A stretch of 64,000 bases of DNA. It comes from Dyella terrae. GTDB lineage: Bacteria > Pseudomonadota > Gammaproteobacteria > Xanthomonadales > Rhodanobacteraceae. The stretch is from assembly GCF_022394535.1 (NCBI RefSeq), contig NZ_CP089414.1, positions 3,844,001-3,908,000 on the forward strand. The letters are read 5' to 3'. The position numbers and the translations under genes are program-made. How positions within the stretch are numbered: the first letter of the stretch is position 1; the number at the start of each line of letters is the position of its first letter. Shown here one piece after another: positions 41,952 through 51,709 of the stretch. The notes under the pieces are model-generated. The model searched no databases and was not told the DNA's origin. It saw only the letters and a program-made list of their open reading frames with translations.

Positions 41952-42698
41952 TTATACGGACAGCGTTCGGCCGCCATCCACGCGAATGATCTGCCCGGTG
42001 ACGAATGGAGCATCGCGCAACAGCCACAGCACCGCACCGGCGACGTCTTCCGGCGAGCCTGCGCGACGTAACGGAGTGCGCGCGAGCATGGCCTGCTGAT
42101 CGTCATAAGGTTTGCCGTCGCTGGGCCACATGACGGCGCCGGGCGCTACGCCGTTGACCCGCACGTCGGGGCCCAGGTCCAAGGCGAGCGAGCGCGTCAT
42201 CGCTTCCAGTGCGGCTTTCGCCATGCAATAGACAGGATGGTTAGCGAGAGGTCGCTCCGCATAGATGTCCACCATGTTGACGATAGCGCCGCGTGCTTCG
42301 CGGAGTGCAGGCGTCGCGGCCTGCGCGATGAAGAACGGTCCCTGCGCATTCGACGCGAACAATTCGTTCCACTGCGCTGGCGTGGCTGTGCCGACCGGTG
42401 TGGGATAAAACGCCGAGGCGTTGTTGACGAGCGCATCGAGGCGGCCGAAGCGACCGACTATGCGCTGCACCATCACCGGCAACACGTCGAGATTGGCCAA
42501 TTCGGCCTGCACAGTGAAGGTGCTATCCGCGCGCTGGCGCTCCAGCGAGGCGGCGAGCAGTTCGGCCTCCGCCGCGGAGTGGCGGTAATGCAAGGCAAGG
42601 TCATAGCCTGCGGCATGCAGGGTGCGCGCTATGACGGCGCCGACGCGCTTGCCTGCGCCGGTGATCAGGGCGACGGGGCGCTCGTGGCGTGGACTCAT
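41952..42698 (-). CDS. Pteridine reductase (SDR family, FolM-like)
   Basis: Short-chain dehydrogenase of 248 residues. The cofactor motif is TGAGKRVG, the TGxxKRxG variant with Arg that marks NADPH-dependent pteridine reductases (PTR1/FolM), rather than the classical TGxxxGxG. Further SDR elements: VNNASAFYPTP (NNAS), Asp in VNMVDIYAERP in place of the usual Ser, catalytic YCMAK (Y-x3-K) and PGAVMWPSDG. The Asp-for-Ser change is typical of PTR1. It likely reduces dihydrobiopterin or dihydrofolate; folB and folK are 1.5 kb away. The EcsC gene is 57 bases upstream on the same strand. Confidence 0.85.
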   Translation of the reverse strand: MSPRHERPVALITGAGKRVGAVIARTLHAAGYDLALHYRHSAAEAELLAASLERQRADSTFTVQAELANLDVLPVMVQRIVGRFGRLDALVNNASAFYPTPVGTATPAQWNELFASNAQGPFFIAQAATPALREARGAIVNMVDIYAERPLANHPVYCMAKAALEAMTRSLALDLGPDVRVNGVAPGAVMWPSDGKPYDDQQAMLARTPLRRAGSPEDVAGAVLWLLRDAPFVTGQIIRVDGGRTLSV

Positions 42699-42755
42699 GC
42701 GGTGCTCCTGCGTAGCGCGATCAGGCGGAGAGCTTGCCGCAAAGCGTTAGTGGCG

Positions 42756-43403
42756 TCATCCCGCGGGCGTAGCCGTTTCTGCGTCGGGTTCGTCGGCGGG
42801 CGGTGTTTCGGTGGTGAATGGCTGGCCGAACATGGCGATGGCGGTACGTGCCACCTGCGCGGTGTCGTAGTACGCGTAGCCACCCACGCCCATGGCACCG
42901 ACCAGCGGCAGCCAGCGCGAGATGCCGCTACCGATGGCACGTTGGGTGACCTTGATGCCCACGGTCTTGGCCACGCGTTCGATCACGGAGTAAGTGATGC
43001 GCCGGAACAACAGGCGATCGCCTACGCGTACCACCAGATCGCGAAACGCCTGCGCGGCGGTATGGCGAAACAGGCACCACAGCATTTGCTCGCGCCCCAG
43101 TTCCTGATGCTGGCCGTAGGCAGCGGCGATGTCGCTGACCATCTGGGCTTGGATCTTCCAGATGGCGATGACTTCGGGCAGCACCGTCAGCCACCCGAGC
43201 GGCCCCGGGGGCAGGGCCAGCGAGCCGGCAGTCAGCCCAGCCCGCTGCTGGGCCCGTGCGGCGAGGCGGCGGGCTTCCTTCTCGGGATCTTTGGCCCCGG
43301 GCACGTTGCTGCCGGGGATCTGGCTCACGAAGTCCAGGATGGCCTGGGTCACGCGGCTGTGGTCCTGGATCACGGCCGGAAGCTGGGAGGACGACTTGGG
43401 CAT
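42756..43403 (-). CDS. EcsC family protein
   Basis: 215 residues with EcsC-like features: a helical N-terminus rich in Ala/Arg, the membrane-associated GLTAGSLALPPGPLGWLTVLPEV segment (cited in part: LPPGPLGWLTVLPEV), IWKIQAQMVSDIAAAYG, and a second hydrophobic segment LPLVGAMGVGGYAYYDT. The family name comes from the third gene of the Bacillus ecs locus; its biochemical role is unknown. The final 20 residues are acidic and Pro-rich. Probably co-transcribed with the pteridine reductase gene. Confidence 0.75.
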   Translation of the reverse strand: MPKSSSQLPAVIQDHSRVTQAILDFVSQIPGSNVPGAKDPEKEARRLAARAQQRAGLTAGSLALPPGPLGWLTVLPEVIAIWKIQAQMVSDIAAAYGQHQELGREQMLWCLFRHTAAQAFRDLVVRVGDRLLFRRITYSVIERVAKTVGIKVTQRAIGSGISRWLPLVGAMGVGGYAYYDTAQVARTAIAMFGQPFTTETPPADEPDAETATPAG

Positions 43404-43559
43404 GGTGCAGCTCGGTGGGGCGGCACAAGCCGCATGGCGCGCCCAGTCTAGGCCGCCCGGGTGAAATCCCGCTGAGCCAGGGCCCGCCGGGGCTGAACGA
43501 GGGAACTTGTCCGGGCAGGCATGACTTCTGGGGCAGGCGCGCCCTGGGGTAGAATGGCA

Positions 43560-43574
43560 ATGTTATAACGTATC
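43560..43574. promoter_or_regulatory. Zur-like operator before the TonB-dependent receptor
   Basis: ATGTTATAACGTATC contains the perfect palindrome GTTATAAC and closely follows the proteobacterial Zur-box wording (ATGTTATAACATAAC type). It starts 5 bases after a TAGAAT -10-like hexamer (43550-43555), a position where binding would block transcription. Based on remembered consensus, not on a search. Confidence 0.45.
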
Positions 43575-43611
43575 GAAAATAACAACTTCACCGCCCCTTT
43601 CCGGAAAACCG

Positions 43612-45810
43612 ATGAAACGTACCTTGCTTGCCTTGAGTCTTGCCGTTGCGCTGGGAGCCGCCCCGGCCGTTTTCGCCCAGACAGCCGCGACCCCGGACAC
43701 CAGCACTGTCGCCCCCAGTTCCAGCGGTGGCGGCAGCGATACGGACAGCACCAGCGCCACTCGCAACAAGCCTGCCAAGGTGAAGCAGCTGAGTGCCGTG
43801 GACGTGACCGCCGCGCTCGACCAGGCCCGCAATTCGCTGTCGCCCGACACCGGCAGCAGCCAGTACGTGATCGACCAGAAGGCGATCCAGGCCATGCCGC
43901 TGGGCGATTCGACCCCGCTGAACCAGGTAGTCCTGCAGGCGCCGGGTGTGGTGCAGGACTCCTACGGTCAGCTGCACGTGCGTGGCGACCACGCCAACCT
44001 GCAGTACCGCATCAATGGCGTGATGTTGCCGGAGTCGATCTCGGGCTTTGGCCAGGCCCTGGATACCCGCATGATCCAGAGTGTGACGCTGCTCGATGGC
44101 GCACTTCCCGCTCAGTACGGCGAGCGCACCGCCGCGGTGGTGGACATCACCACCAAGTCGGGGCACGACCTGGGCAACGGTGGCAGCGTAGGTATCACCG
44201 GCGGCTCGTTCGGTACGGTGAATCCGAATGCTTCGATCTGGGGCAGTAATGATCGCTGGAGCTACTTCCTCACGGCGAACTATCTGGAGAACGACGTAGG
44301 TATTGAGAATCCGACCTCCAGCCGCAAGCCGATTCACGACCGCACCAATCAGGTGAAGGCGTTCGGCGACATCAGCTATCTGATCAACAACGATACGCGC
44401 CTGAGCTTCATCTTCGGCGCGGCGAACAACCGTTTCCAGATTCCGAATAACCCGAACCAGCAGCCGCAGTTTGGCTATCTGGACACAGTGAATTTCAACT
44501 CGGCCAACCTCAACGATCGCCAGAATGAGCAGACGCGCTTCGGCACGCTCTCGTTGCAGGGCAAGCTGGGTGATACGGCGTACCAGGTCTCGCTGGGGCA
44601 GCGTTACAGTGGCCTGCAGTACATCCCCGATGACATCGGTGACCTGATGTTCACGGGTGTGGCGGGCAACATCAACCAGAGCGATCGCGCCAGCACGCTG
44701 CAGGCAGACTTCTCTACGCCGTGGGGCGGCACGCACACGTTGCGTTACGGCATCTATGGCAACTTCGACAAGGCCACCACCAACACCAATTCGCTGGTGT
44801 TTCCGGCGAACCCGGATGGCAGCCAGGCGAGCACGGTGCCGTTCAACATCTTCACCAGCAGCAACATCACCGCCAAGACATGGGCGGCCTACGTGCAGGA
44901 CGAGTGGAATATCGGCGACAACTGGACGCTGAACTACGGCCTGCGTGGCGACAGCTACGAGGCTGCCCGTACCGAAAGCCAGTTGAGCCCACGCGTGGGT
45001 GTGGTATGGCAGGCCACCGACAGCACCACCGTCCATGCCGGCTACTCGCGTTACTTCACACCGCCGGCGACGGAGCTGATCTCGTCCAAGAACATTGATG
45101 CGTTCGCCAACACCACCAACGCGGTGCAGGACTACGGCAACAACACGCCGCTCGCCGAGCGCTCCAATTATTACGATCTGGGTGTCCAGCAGACGATCGG
45201 TTCGGCGTGGACGGTGGGCCTCGACGCCTACTATCGCGACGTCAGCCGCCTGCAGGATGAAGGCCAGTTCGGTACGGCGCTGGTGTACTCCACGTTCAAC
45301 TACAAGTACGGCCGTGTCCGCGGTCTTGAGTTCTCGCTCAACTACGATTCGGGCCCGATCACCGCGTACTTCAACATGGCCTACAACCGAGCCATGGGTA
45401 AGGACGTGATCACGAGCCAGTACAACTTTGCACCCGCAGAACTGGCGTACATCGCGGACAACTGGATCCATCTGGACCACGATCAGAAGCTGACTTCGTC
45501 GGGTGGCATCAGTTACGCCTTCGCTGACAACACCAAAGTGGGTGCCAACTACCTGTTCGGTAGCGGCTTGCGCGAAGAAGGCCTGGTCCCGAATGGACGG
45601 TCGCTGCCGTACTACTTCCAGCTCAACCTCAGCGTGTCGCATGACTTCAACTTCGACAGCACCGGCACGTTCCACACGCAACTCGCGCTGATCAATGCGC
45701 TGGATCGCACGTACGAGCTGCGCAGCGGCACCGGTGTTGGTGTTGGCGCGCCGCAGTACGGTCCGCGTCGTGGCGTGTACCTGTCCTTGCAGAAGGACTT
45801 CAGCTTCTAA
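43612..45810 (+). CDS. TonB-dependent receptor
   Basis: Outer-membrane beta-barrel importer, 732 residues. Signal peptide (cleavage near AVFAQT, residue 23), then a low-complexity Ser/Thr linker, plug domain (about 65-190) with LNQVVLQAPGVVQDSYGQLHVRGDH (in part: PGVVQDSYGQLHVRG) and barrel of 22 strands predicted from alternating patterns, ending in aromatic residues SLQKDFSF as required for BAM insertion. No clear TonB box is identified (candidate AVDVTA near residue 62). The Zur-like site upstream suggests zinc uptake as in ZnuD, but no His-rich loop is obvious; siderophore or other ligands remain possible. Upstream ribosome binding site GGAAAA. Confidence 0.87.
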   Translation: MKRTLLALSLAVALGAAPAVFAQTAATPDTSTVAPSSSGGGSDTDSTSATRNKPAKVKQLSAVDVTAALDQARNSLSPDTGSSQYVIDQKAIQAMPLGDSTPLNQVVLQAPGVVQDSYGQLHVRGDHANLQYRINGVMLPESISGFGQALDTRMIQSVTLLDGALPAQYGERTAAVVDITTKSGHDLGNGGSVGITGGSFGTVNPNASIWGSNDRWSYFLTANYLENDVGIENPTSSRKPIHDRTNQVKAFGDISYLINNDTRLSFIFGAANNRFQIPNNPNQQPQFGYLDTVNFNSANLNDRQNEQTRFGTLSLQGKLGDTAYQVSLGQRYSGLQYIPDDIGDLMFTGVAGNINQSDRASTLQADFSTPWGGTHTLRYGIYGNFDKATTNTNSLVFPANPDGSQASTVPFNIFTSSNITAKTWAAYVQDEWNIGDNWTLNYGLRGDSYEAARTESQLSPRVGVVWQATDSTTVHAGYSRYFTPPATELISSKNIDAFANTTNAVQDYGNNTPLAERSNYYDLGVQQTIGSAWTVGLDAYYRDVSRLQDEGQFGTALVYSTFNYKYGRVRGLEFSLNYDSGPITAYFNMAYNRAMGKDVITSQYNFAPAELAYIADNWIHLDHDQKLTSSGGISYAFADNTKVGANYLFGSGLREEGLVPNGRSLPYYFQLNLSVSHDFNFDSTGTFHTQLALINALDRTYELRSGTGVGVGAPQYGPRRGVYLSLQKDFSF

Positions 45811-45828
45811 AGTCAGCTGGGCCGGTGC

Positions 45829-45870
45829 CCCCGCCATAGCCTTCCTCCCCCTCACGAGGCTATGGCGGGG
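45829..45870 (+). terminator. Hairpin after the TonB-dependent receptor
   Basis: Thirteen-base perfect stem CCCCGCCATAGCC / GGCTATGGCGGGG with a 16-base loop, 18 bases past the receptor stop. No T-run follows, so termination efficiency is uncertain. Confidence 0.5.
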
Positions 45871-45910
45871 CATGGGTTAAACTTGTCGCGTTCTCCTGCA
45901 GGCAACGCGC

Positions 45911-47104
45911 ATGTCTTCCCGACTTCCTGATCCTGGCGCCGACGAACGCGCCCACTCCGACCGATTGTTGACACGCCTGCGCGAGGAAATCGCAGCGCAT
46001 GGTCCCATGCCGTTCTCGCAGTACATGGAGCGTTGCCTGTACGCGCCTGGCCTGGGCTACTACAGCGCGGGCAAAACCAAGTTCGGTGAAGCGGGTGATT
46101 TCATCACGGCGCCGGAGTTGGGCGATCTGTTCGCGCGCTGCGTGGTCAATGCCACGTATCCGGTCATCCAGATGCTGGGTGATGACGCTGATTTCCTCGA
46201 GCTGGGCGGTGGCAGTGGCGCCTTTGCCGAAGCCGCGCTCAAAGCGTTCGCCGCCCAGGGTACGGTGCCGCGCCGTTACTACATTCTCGAACCCAGCGCT
46301 GACCTGCGCGAACGCCAGCGTGAGCGTCTGTCCACCGCTCTGCCATCCGAACTCTTTGCGCATGTGCTGTGGCTGGATCGTCCGCCGGAACAGGACTGGC
46401 AAGGCGTGCTGTTCGCCAACGAGGTGATTGATGCCTTGCCGACCACGCGCTTCGCCATGCGCGCGGGTGAGGTTTATGAGGAATACGTCGCGCTGGATGG
46501 AGAAGGCCGCTTGATGCGCGTGGATCGCCCCGCCGACGCGCTGGTGTCGGGCGCCGTGCGTCATGTCGAGCGCGATCTCGAAACGGAGTTTCCTGACGGA
46601 TATCGCTCGGAAGTCCTGCCGCAGCTGCCTTACTGGATCCAGGCCGTCGCGGGTTCCCTCACTGCCGGCATGATGGTGTTGGTGGACTACGGCTACGTGC
46701 GCAGCGAGTACTACCTGCCCGAACGCAACGATGGCACTTTGCGTGCGTTCTATCGCCATCGCTCGCACAACGATCCGCTGCACCTGCCGGGCCTCAACGA
46801 CCTGACGGCATCGGTCGACTTCACTGCGCTGGCCGAAGCCGGCAACAGCGCCAGCTTTGGGGTGGCCGGCTATATGCCGCAGGCACAGTTTCTGATTGGC
46901 AGCGGGTTGCAGGACGTTTTTGCCGCTGCTTACGAAGCGGCACCCGACGAAGCGGCGCAATACAACCTTGCCCAGCAGGTGAAGAAGCTCACGCTGCCCG
47001 ACCAGATGGGTGAGCGCTTTCAGGTCATGCTGTTCGCGCGTGGCATGGACGTGTTGCCGCTGCCGGCCGAGCTGCTGGAAGCGGATCAGGGTGACCGGCT
47101 CTAA
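45911..47104 (+). CDS. SAM-dependent methyltransferase, NDUFAF7/MidA family (PF02636)
   Basis: 397 residues. Family hallmarks: GPMPFSQYMERCLYAPGLGYY near the N-terminus (cited in part), KFGEAGDFITAPELGDLF, the SAM-binding DADFLELGGGSGAFAEA (motif I reads ELGGGSG where many have ELGPGRG), FANEVIDALPTTRF, and GMMVLVDYGY. NDUFAF7 methylates an Arg of complex I subunit NDUFS2; bacterial relatives are presumed protein arginine methyltransferases but untested. Monocistronic; convergent with the LtaS-like gene. Confidence 0.85.
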   Translation: MSSRLPDPGADERAHSDRLLTRLREEIAAHGPMPFSQYMERCLYAPGLGYYSAGKTKFGEAGDFITAPELGDLFARCVVNATYPVIQMLGDDADFLELGGGSGAFAEAALKAFAAQGTVPRRYYILEPSADLRERQRERLSTALPSELFAHVLWLDRPPEQDWQGVLFANEVIDALPTTRFAMRAGEVYEEYVALDGEGRLMRVDRPADALVSGAVRHVERDLETEFPDGYRSEVLPQLPYWIQAVAGSLTAGMMVLVDYGYVRSEYYLPERNDGTLRAFYRHRSHNDPLHLPGLNDLTASVDFTALAEAGNSASFGVAGYMPQAQFLIGSGLQDVFAAAYEAAPDEAAQYNLAQQVKKLTLPDQMGERFQVMLFARGMDVLPLPAELLEADQGDRL

Positions 47105-47226
47105 GCACTACCGCCACGGGTAAGCCCATGGCGGAAGGTTATGCATGAACGTCGAGGGCCGATCCATCAGGTTTCTGCGTAGCTCGCGATGACCGGCGAA
47201 CATGGGCGGGGCATGGCACCCCTATA

Positions 47227-47255
47227 ACCTGCAGGACGACTGTGATCCTGCAGGT
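47227..47255. terminator. Inverted repeat between convergent genes
   Basis: Perfect ten-base inverted repeat ACCTGCAGGA / TCCTGCAGGT with a nine-base spacer, between the methyltransferase stop and the LtaS-like stop. A second hairpin, CCGCCA / TGGCGG around 47110-47132, precedes it. Neither has a T-run; a bidirectional transcription end is the simplest reading. Confidence 0.4.
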
Positions 47256-47280
47256 GCAGACAGATACGTCGCTGCCGTGA

Positions 47281-49278
47281 TCAGGGCTGGGCCGGTGTAC
47301 TGCCACTGGTGGAGGACGGCGCCGGCAACACAGGCTTATTGTCATCCGGGCGCTTGACCAGTTGGCCGTGTTTGAACAGGTACGCAGCGATCTGATAGTA
47401 GGCCGTGGCGTCGTCGACCTGACTCTGATCCACGGGCACGTTCGGCACTGCGTCGCCGTTGTCGAAGTTCGGCTTTACCTGCTCCAGCTTACGCTGCGGC
47501 TCGAGCACGGTGAGCACGTCGCCGTGCAGGTAGCCGAGTTTTTCGTAGGTGGCCGGGAAGGCGCGTTCGCGGCCGGGCTCGAGCTGGAAGAGGTCGGCGC
47601 CGAAGAAGCGGCTGCGATAGCTGAAGTTCAACAAGCCCATCAGCGTCGGGATGATGTCGACCTGCCCCATTTGCCGCGTGACGCGCTGCGGTGGGATGTT
47701 CTTGGGCGAATAGATCCACAGCGGGATGTGATAACGGTTGATCGGCACACTGGTGCGGCCCGCGCTGGAGGCGCAGTGGTCGGCGGTGATCACGAAGACC
47801 GTGTCGTCAAAGTACGGCTTGCCCTGGGCGCGCTTGAGGAAGTCGGCGATCGACCAGTCGGTGTACGCCACGGCGGCTTCGCGCGTGCCGTTCTTCTCCG
47901 GTACGCGGTTGGCTGGCACGGTGAATGGACGATGGTTTGACGTCGTCATGATGTGCAGGAAGAACGGCTTGCCCTGTGCATGGGCCTCGTCCATCTGCTT
48001 GAGCGCCAGCGTGTAGAGATCTTCGTCGGCGACGCCCCACACGTTTTCGTGGTGGATGGTTTCACCCTTGGCGATATCGTTGCGATCCACCGCGCGATAG
48101 CCGTTGTGCGCGAAGAAGTAGTTCATGTTGTCGAAGTAGCCGTAGCCACCGTAGACGAAATCGGACTGATAACCGCGGTCATTGAAGACATTCGCGGCAG
48201 AGAACAGATTCTCGTTGTTGTGCGCCTTCACGATGGAGTCGCCCGGCGTTGGCGGCACCGAGAGCGACAGTGCCTCCAGGCCGCGCACCGTGCGGGTGCC
48301 GTTGGCGTAGAGGTTGTCGAAGAACATGCTCTTGTCGATCAGTGCGTCGAGATTGGGCGTGATGTCGCGCTTGTCGCCGAACTCCTTGAGGTAGTCGGCC
48401 GACAGGCTTTCCACGCTGATCAACACCACGTTGAGGTGCTTCTCCGGGCCCGTATGGCGGATCTCGCGGGTCAGATCGTGCGGATCGTCGCTGACGTAGG
48501 TGGCTTCGGGCGTCTTCACCAGTTCGCGCACGCGCTTGAATGCCTCGTCGTCAGGCAACGTGCGGTAGAAGCGCGAGTAGTCGAGGTGGCTGCTGCGGAA
48601 GGCGGCGACGAACTCGTAGACGCCATTGCCGGCCAACTCGTTCACGTAGGCGTTGTCGGAGTGGTCCTTGAAGGTACCCTTGATGCCCACGGCCGTAACG
48701 ACCGTGATCAGCAGCCACACCAGCACTACCTTACCGCGCTGGAGGAAGGTGCTGCCGCCGTTGCGTGCCTTGAGGCCGCTACGGCTGAGCCACACGACCA
48801 CCAGCGTGGCCAGTGCCAGCAAGCTGATCCAGGTGCCCAGTGGATAGGACTCGCGGATGTTGCCGATCACTTCGGTGGTGTAGACGAGATAGTCCACCGC
48901 AATGAAGTTAAAGCGGGTGCCGAACTCACCCCAGAACACCAGCTCCGACGCGGCCACGAACAGCAGGCCGAACAGCAGCACCGCGGCGCCGACGTAAAGC
49001 AGCCATTGCCCCAGGCGCGAGACATAGATGCGTTCCGGCACTAGCCACAGGTACAGCACCAACGGCCAGGCGAGGTAGATGAAGGCGATCAGGTCGTAAC
49101 TCAGACCCACGCCGAACGCGTAGGCCCAGTACAGCGGGTTATGCGGTACACCGCCCCCGACCATGAAGAGCAGCACGATGCGGGTGAGCGCACCAATCAG
49201 CACGTAGCTGATGGCCAGCCACCACAGCGGGCGAAACCGCTGACGCAGCGGCGAGATCGGTTGGGGCGCAGTCGGCAC
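47281..49278 (-). CDS. LTA synthase-family sulfatase-fold transferase
   Basis: 665-residue inner-membrane enzyme with five N-terminal TM helices (residues about 18-190) and a large periplasmic alkaline-phosphatase-type domain. Active-site features: metal Glu in VVLISVESLSADY, nucleophilic Thr in YANGTRTVRGLEAL (around residue 328-330), His/Asp metal ligands in HIMTTSNHRPF and VITADHCASSAG. In Gram-negatives such LtaS relatives usually transfer phosphoglycerol or phosphoethanolamine to periplasmic glucans or lipid A rather than making LTA. The C-terminal 60 residues are a polar, Pro/Ser-rich tail. Monocistronic, with a low-GC start region at 49279-49423. Confidence 0.85.
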   Translation of the reverse strand: MPTAPQPISPLRQRFRPLWWLAISYVLIGALTRIVLLFMVGGGVPHNPLYWAYAFGVGLSYDLIAFIYLAWPLVLYLWLVPERIYVSRLGQWLLYVGAAVLLFGLLFVAASELVFWGEFGTRFNFIAVDYLVYTTEVIGNIRESYPLGTWISLLALATLVVVWLSRSGLKARNGGSTFLQRGKVVLVWLLITVVTAVGIKGTFKDHSDNAYVNELAGNGVYEFVAAFRSSHLDYSRFYRTLPDDEAFKRVRELVKTPEATYVSDDPHDLTREIRHTGPEKHLNVVLISVESLSADYLKEFGDKRDITPNLDALIDKSMFFDNLYANGTRTVRGLEALSLSVPPTPGDSIVKAHNNENLFSAANVFNDRGYQSDFVYGGYGYFDNMNYFFAHNGYRAVDRNDIAKGETIHHENVWGVADEDLYTLALKQMDEAHAQGKPFFLHIMTTSNHRPFTVPANRVPEKNGTREAAVAYTDWSIADFLKRAQGKPYFDDTVFVITADHCASSAGRTSVPINRYHIPLWIYSPKNIPPQRVTRQMGQVDIIPTLMGLLNFSYRSRFFGADLFQLEPGRERAFPATYEKLGYLHGDVLTVLEPQRKLEQVKPNFDNGDAVPNVPVDQSQVDDATAYYQIAAYLFKHGQLVKRPDDNKPVLPAPSSTSGSTPAQP

Positions 49279-49423
49279 GGAGAACTCCGGAAAAGCGGAA
49301 AACAGAGGTCAGGCCAAGAAACGGCCGGGCGGCATGATTGGGTGACCGCGGTTATATTTGGAGCCGGTTTAGCGGCGCCAAGTCAGCGAACAGATAACCT
49401 TCTACCCTATTCCGGGTTGTCTT

Positions 49424-50665
49424 TCATCTGGCTTTGTCGGCGGGAGGCTTCTGCACCGCAGCAATGGCGGTGGCGCGAGCGGCTGCCATGGCCTCGCCGA
49501 TGGCAGGCCCCTGAAGGCCTTCGGCCACGAAAGGCTCGGAGCGCACGGCGGCCGCGGCATCGCGAGCGCGCTGCAGATAGTCCGCCTGCGGGTAGGCGTC
49601 CTCTTCGTGGCCCAGGCGGCCCCGCTTGTCGGCCTCGCAGGCGGCGAGGAACAGCGAGAGCCTCTCGGGACGCCGCAATGCGTCCAGCGACGTGAGCAGA
49701 CGCAGCACGGTCGACGGCTTCAGCTCGAAGGCGCGATGCGTGTTGAGGTGTTCCCGGCATACCAGCTCGGCCAGCGCGGCGTGTTCCGTGGGCACCTTCA
49801 GGCGTTCCGCCAGTTGCCGCAGTGGTGCGACGCCAGCGTGTTCGTGACCCAGATGACGCGGTAGCACGTCGGCGGGTGTCAGTGCCTTACCGAGGTCATG
49901 GGTGAGCGCGCAGAAACCCACCACGTCGTTGCTGGGCGCAATGCGGGCTGCCATGTCGAGCACCATCTCCACGTGTACACCCGTGTCGACCTCTGGATGA
50001 AATTCCACGCGTTGTGGCACGCCGTAGAGCGCATCCACTTCGGGGAACAGTACGGCCAATGCGCCAGACTCTCGCAGCACGCGCAGGAACGCGGACGGCT
50101 GCGCTTCGGTCAATGCCTTGCGCGTTTCCTGCCACACGCGCTCCGGGACGAGATGATCGACCTCTCCATCTCGCACCATCTGCTGCATTAGCTGCATGGT
50201 CTCCGGGGCCACATTGAATCCCAGTGGCGCGAACCGCGCGGCGAAACGAGCCACGCGCAACAAGCGCACCGGGTCCTCGGCGAAGGCAGGCGACACGTGG
50301 CGCAGCAGGCGTTGTTCCAGGTCGCGCGCGCCGTGGAACGGATCGACGAGATGGCCGTCCTCACCTTGCGCCATGGCATTGATGGTGAGGTCGCGCCGTG
50401 CCAGATCTTCTTCCAGGGTCACCGACGGATCGGCGTGGAAGGCGAAGCCGTGATAACCCCGGCCCGTCTTGCGTTCCGTGCGCGCGAGCGCGTACTCCTC
50501 GCTGGTGCGGGGATGGAGGAATACCGGGAAATCCTTGCCCACTGGGCGGAAACCCTGTGCCAGCATGTCGTCGGGCGTCGCACCGACCACAACATGGTCG
50601 TGATCGGTGACGGATCGGCCCAGCAGGTTGTCGCGGACGGCGCCGCCGACGAGATAGATGCGCAT
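49424..50665 (-). CDS. cca: Multifunctional CCA tRNA nucleotidyltransferase
   Basis: Adds and repairs the 3' CCA of tRNAs; class II enzyme with an HD phosphohydrolase domain. 413 residues from ATG 50665 (E. coli 412). N-terminal motifs: [13 protein letters not shown] and the metal Asp pair in [27 protein letters not shown]; then [12 protein letters not shown]. The C-terminal HD domain has [14 protein letters not shown] and [15 protein letters not shown], so 2'-phosphatase/2',3'-cyclic phosphodiesterase activity is likely. Upstream extension to 50704 is not family-like. Confidence 0.95.
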   Translation of the reverse strand: MRIYLVGGAVRDNLLGRSVTDHDHVVVGATPDDMLAQGFRPVGKDFPVFLHPRTSEEYALARTERKTGRGYHGFAFHADPSVTLEEDLARRDLTINAMAQGEDGHLVDPFHGARDLEQRLLRHVSPAFAEDPVRLLRVARFAARFAPLGFNVAPETMQLMQQMVRDGEVDHLVPERVWQETRKALTEAQPSAFLRVLRESGALAVLFPEVDALYGVPQRVEFHPEVDTGVHVEMVLDMAARIAPSNDVVGFCALTHDLGKALTPADVLPRHLGHEHAGVAPLRQLAERLKVPTEHAALAELVCREHLNTHRAFELKPSTVLRLLTSLDALRRPERLSLFLAACEADKRGRLGHEEDAYPQADYLQRARDAAAAVRSEPFVAEGLQGPAIGEAMAAARATAIAAVQKPPADKAR

Positions 50666-50746
50666 GGATGGATTCTGCCATGCGCGGCGCGATAAACCTG
50701 CCATTTACGCTTGTGCGCGACGCAGTGCGCTGCTGTAGAAAGTCAC

Positions 50747-51709
50747 TTAGCGTCCGGCGGAGCGCGCCACGGAAAGTCGCCGTTGCCGAGCGGGTTCCTT
50801 CAACAGCACGGGCAGCCACGGGGCCAGCGGCTGTGGCGTGATGCCCAGGGCCGCATAGCCGTCCACCTTGCCGATCGAATCGGTACGCAAGGAACGGAAA
50901 TTGTCGAGCGAGAACGGTTTGCCCGGCAGCCACTGGGCCACTTGCGCCTGCAGGCGGCCCAGGCCGTCCGGCAGCGAAATGATGGGCGTGTGCACGCCGA
51001 TGGTGTCGCGGATCATGCGCACGATGTCACCCAGCGTCAGTACGTCCGGGCCATACAGTTCGAAGCTCTGGTCTACGCCCAAGCCATCGTCGCCGATGCA
51101 GCGTGCCATCGCCTCGGCGACATCGCCCGCCCAGGTCGGGGCCATGCGCGAAGTGGCGCGGGCGAGTGGCAAGGCGGGCATCTGCCGCAACAGAGCGGCG
51201 AAACGGTCGACCAGGCCTCCGCCCGCGCCGAACATCACGCTGGGCTGGTAGATGGTCCACTCCATCGATGAGCGCCGGACCAGTGCTTCCGCCTCGCCCT
51301 TGCTCTTGAGGTATTGCGACAGGCCCTGGCCCGCCTTGAGCGCGCTCATATGGTGCAGGTGCGTTACGTTGGCGGCCTGGCAAGCGCCGAGGATGCGTTG
51401 CGTCAGCTCCACATGTGCGTGCTGAAAGGTCTGCTCACCGAAGGCGTTGAGGATGCCGACGAGGTTGATCACCGCGTCGGCGCCTTCGAACTGGCGACGC
51501 AGCGCGTTGGCGTCATAGACGTCCACACTGCGGGTGCGTACGCCGGGTAGCACACTCATCGCGCGTTGCCGCTCACGGTTGCGCGAGAGCAACAGGATGC
51601 TGTGACCGTCTTTCGCCAGTCGCGGCAACAGATGTGAACCGACGAAGCCGGTGCCGCCGAGTATGACTAGTTGTTTGGTTTTCACCGTCACGTGCTGTCT
51701 CCGGCTCAT
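50747..51709 (-). CDS. NAD(P)-binding NDUFA9-like protein (atypical SDR)
   Basis: 320 residues, Rossmann fold of the complex I subunit NDUFA9-like SDR group. NAD-binding motif VILGGTGFVGSHLLPRLAKDG (G-x2-G-x2-G) at the N-terminus; then DVYDANALRRQFEGADAVINLVGIL (in part: ADAVINLVGIL) and YLKSKGEAEALV, where the classical Tyr-Lys pair is degraded, as in NmrA/NDUFA9 types. Possible role in ubiquinone metabolism or respiratory-complex support; not proven. ATG 51709 overlaps the stop of the lytic transglycosylase gene by ATGA, so the pair is translationally coupled. Confidence 0.82.
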   Translation of the reverse strand: MSRRQHVTVKTKQLVILGGTGFVGSHLLPRLAKDGHSILLLSRNRERQRAMSVLPGVRTRSVDVYDANALRRQFEGADAVINLVGILNAFGEQTFQHAHVELTQRILGACQAANVTHLHHMSALKAGQGLSQYLKSKGEAEALVRRSSMEWTIYQPSVMFGAGGGLVDRFAALLRQMPALPLARATSRMAPTWAGDVAEAMARCIGDDGLGVDQSFELYGPDVLTLGDIVRMIRDTIGVHTPIISLPDGLGRLQAQVAQWLPGKPFSLDNFRSLRTDSIGKVDGYAALGITPQPLAPWLPVLLKEPARQRRLSVARSAGR

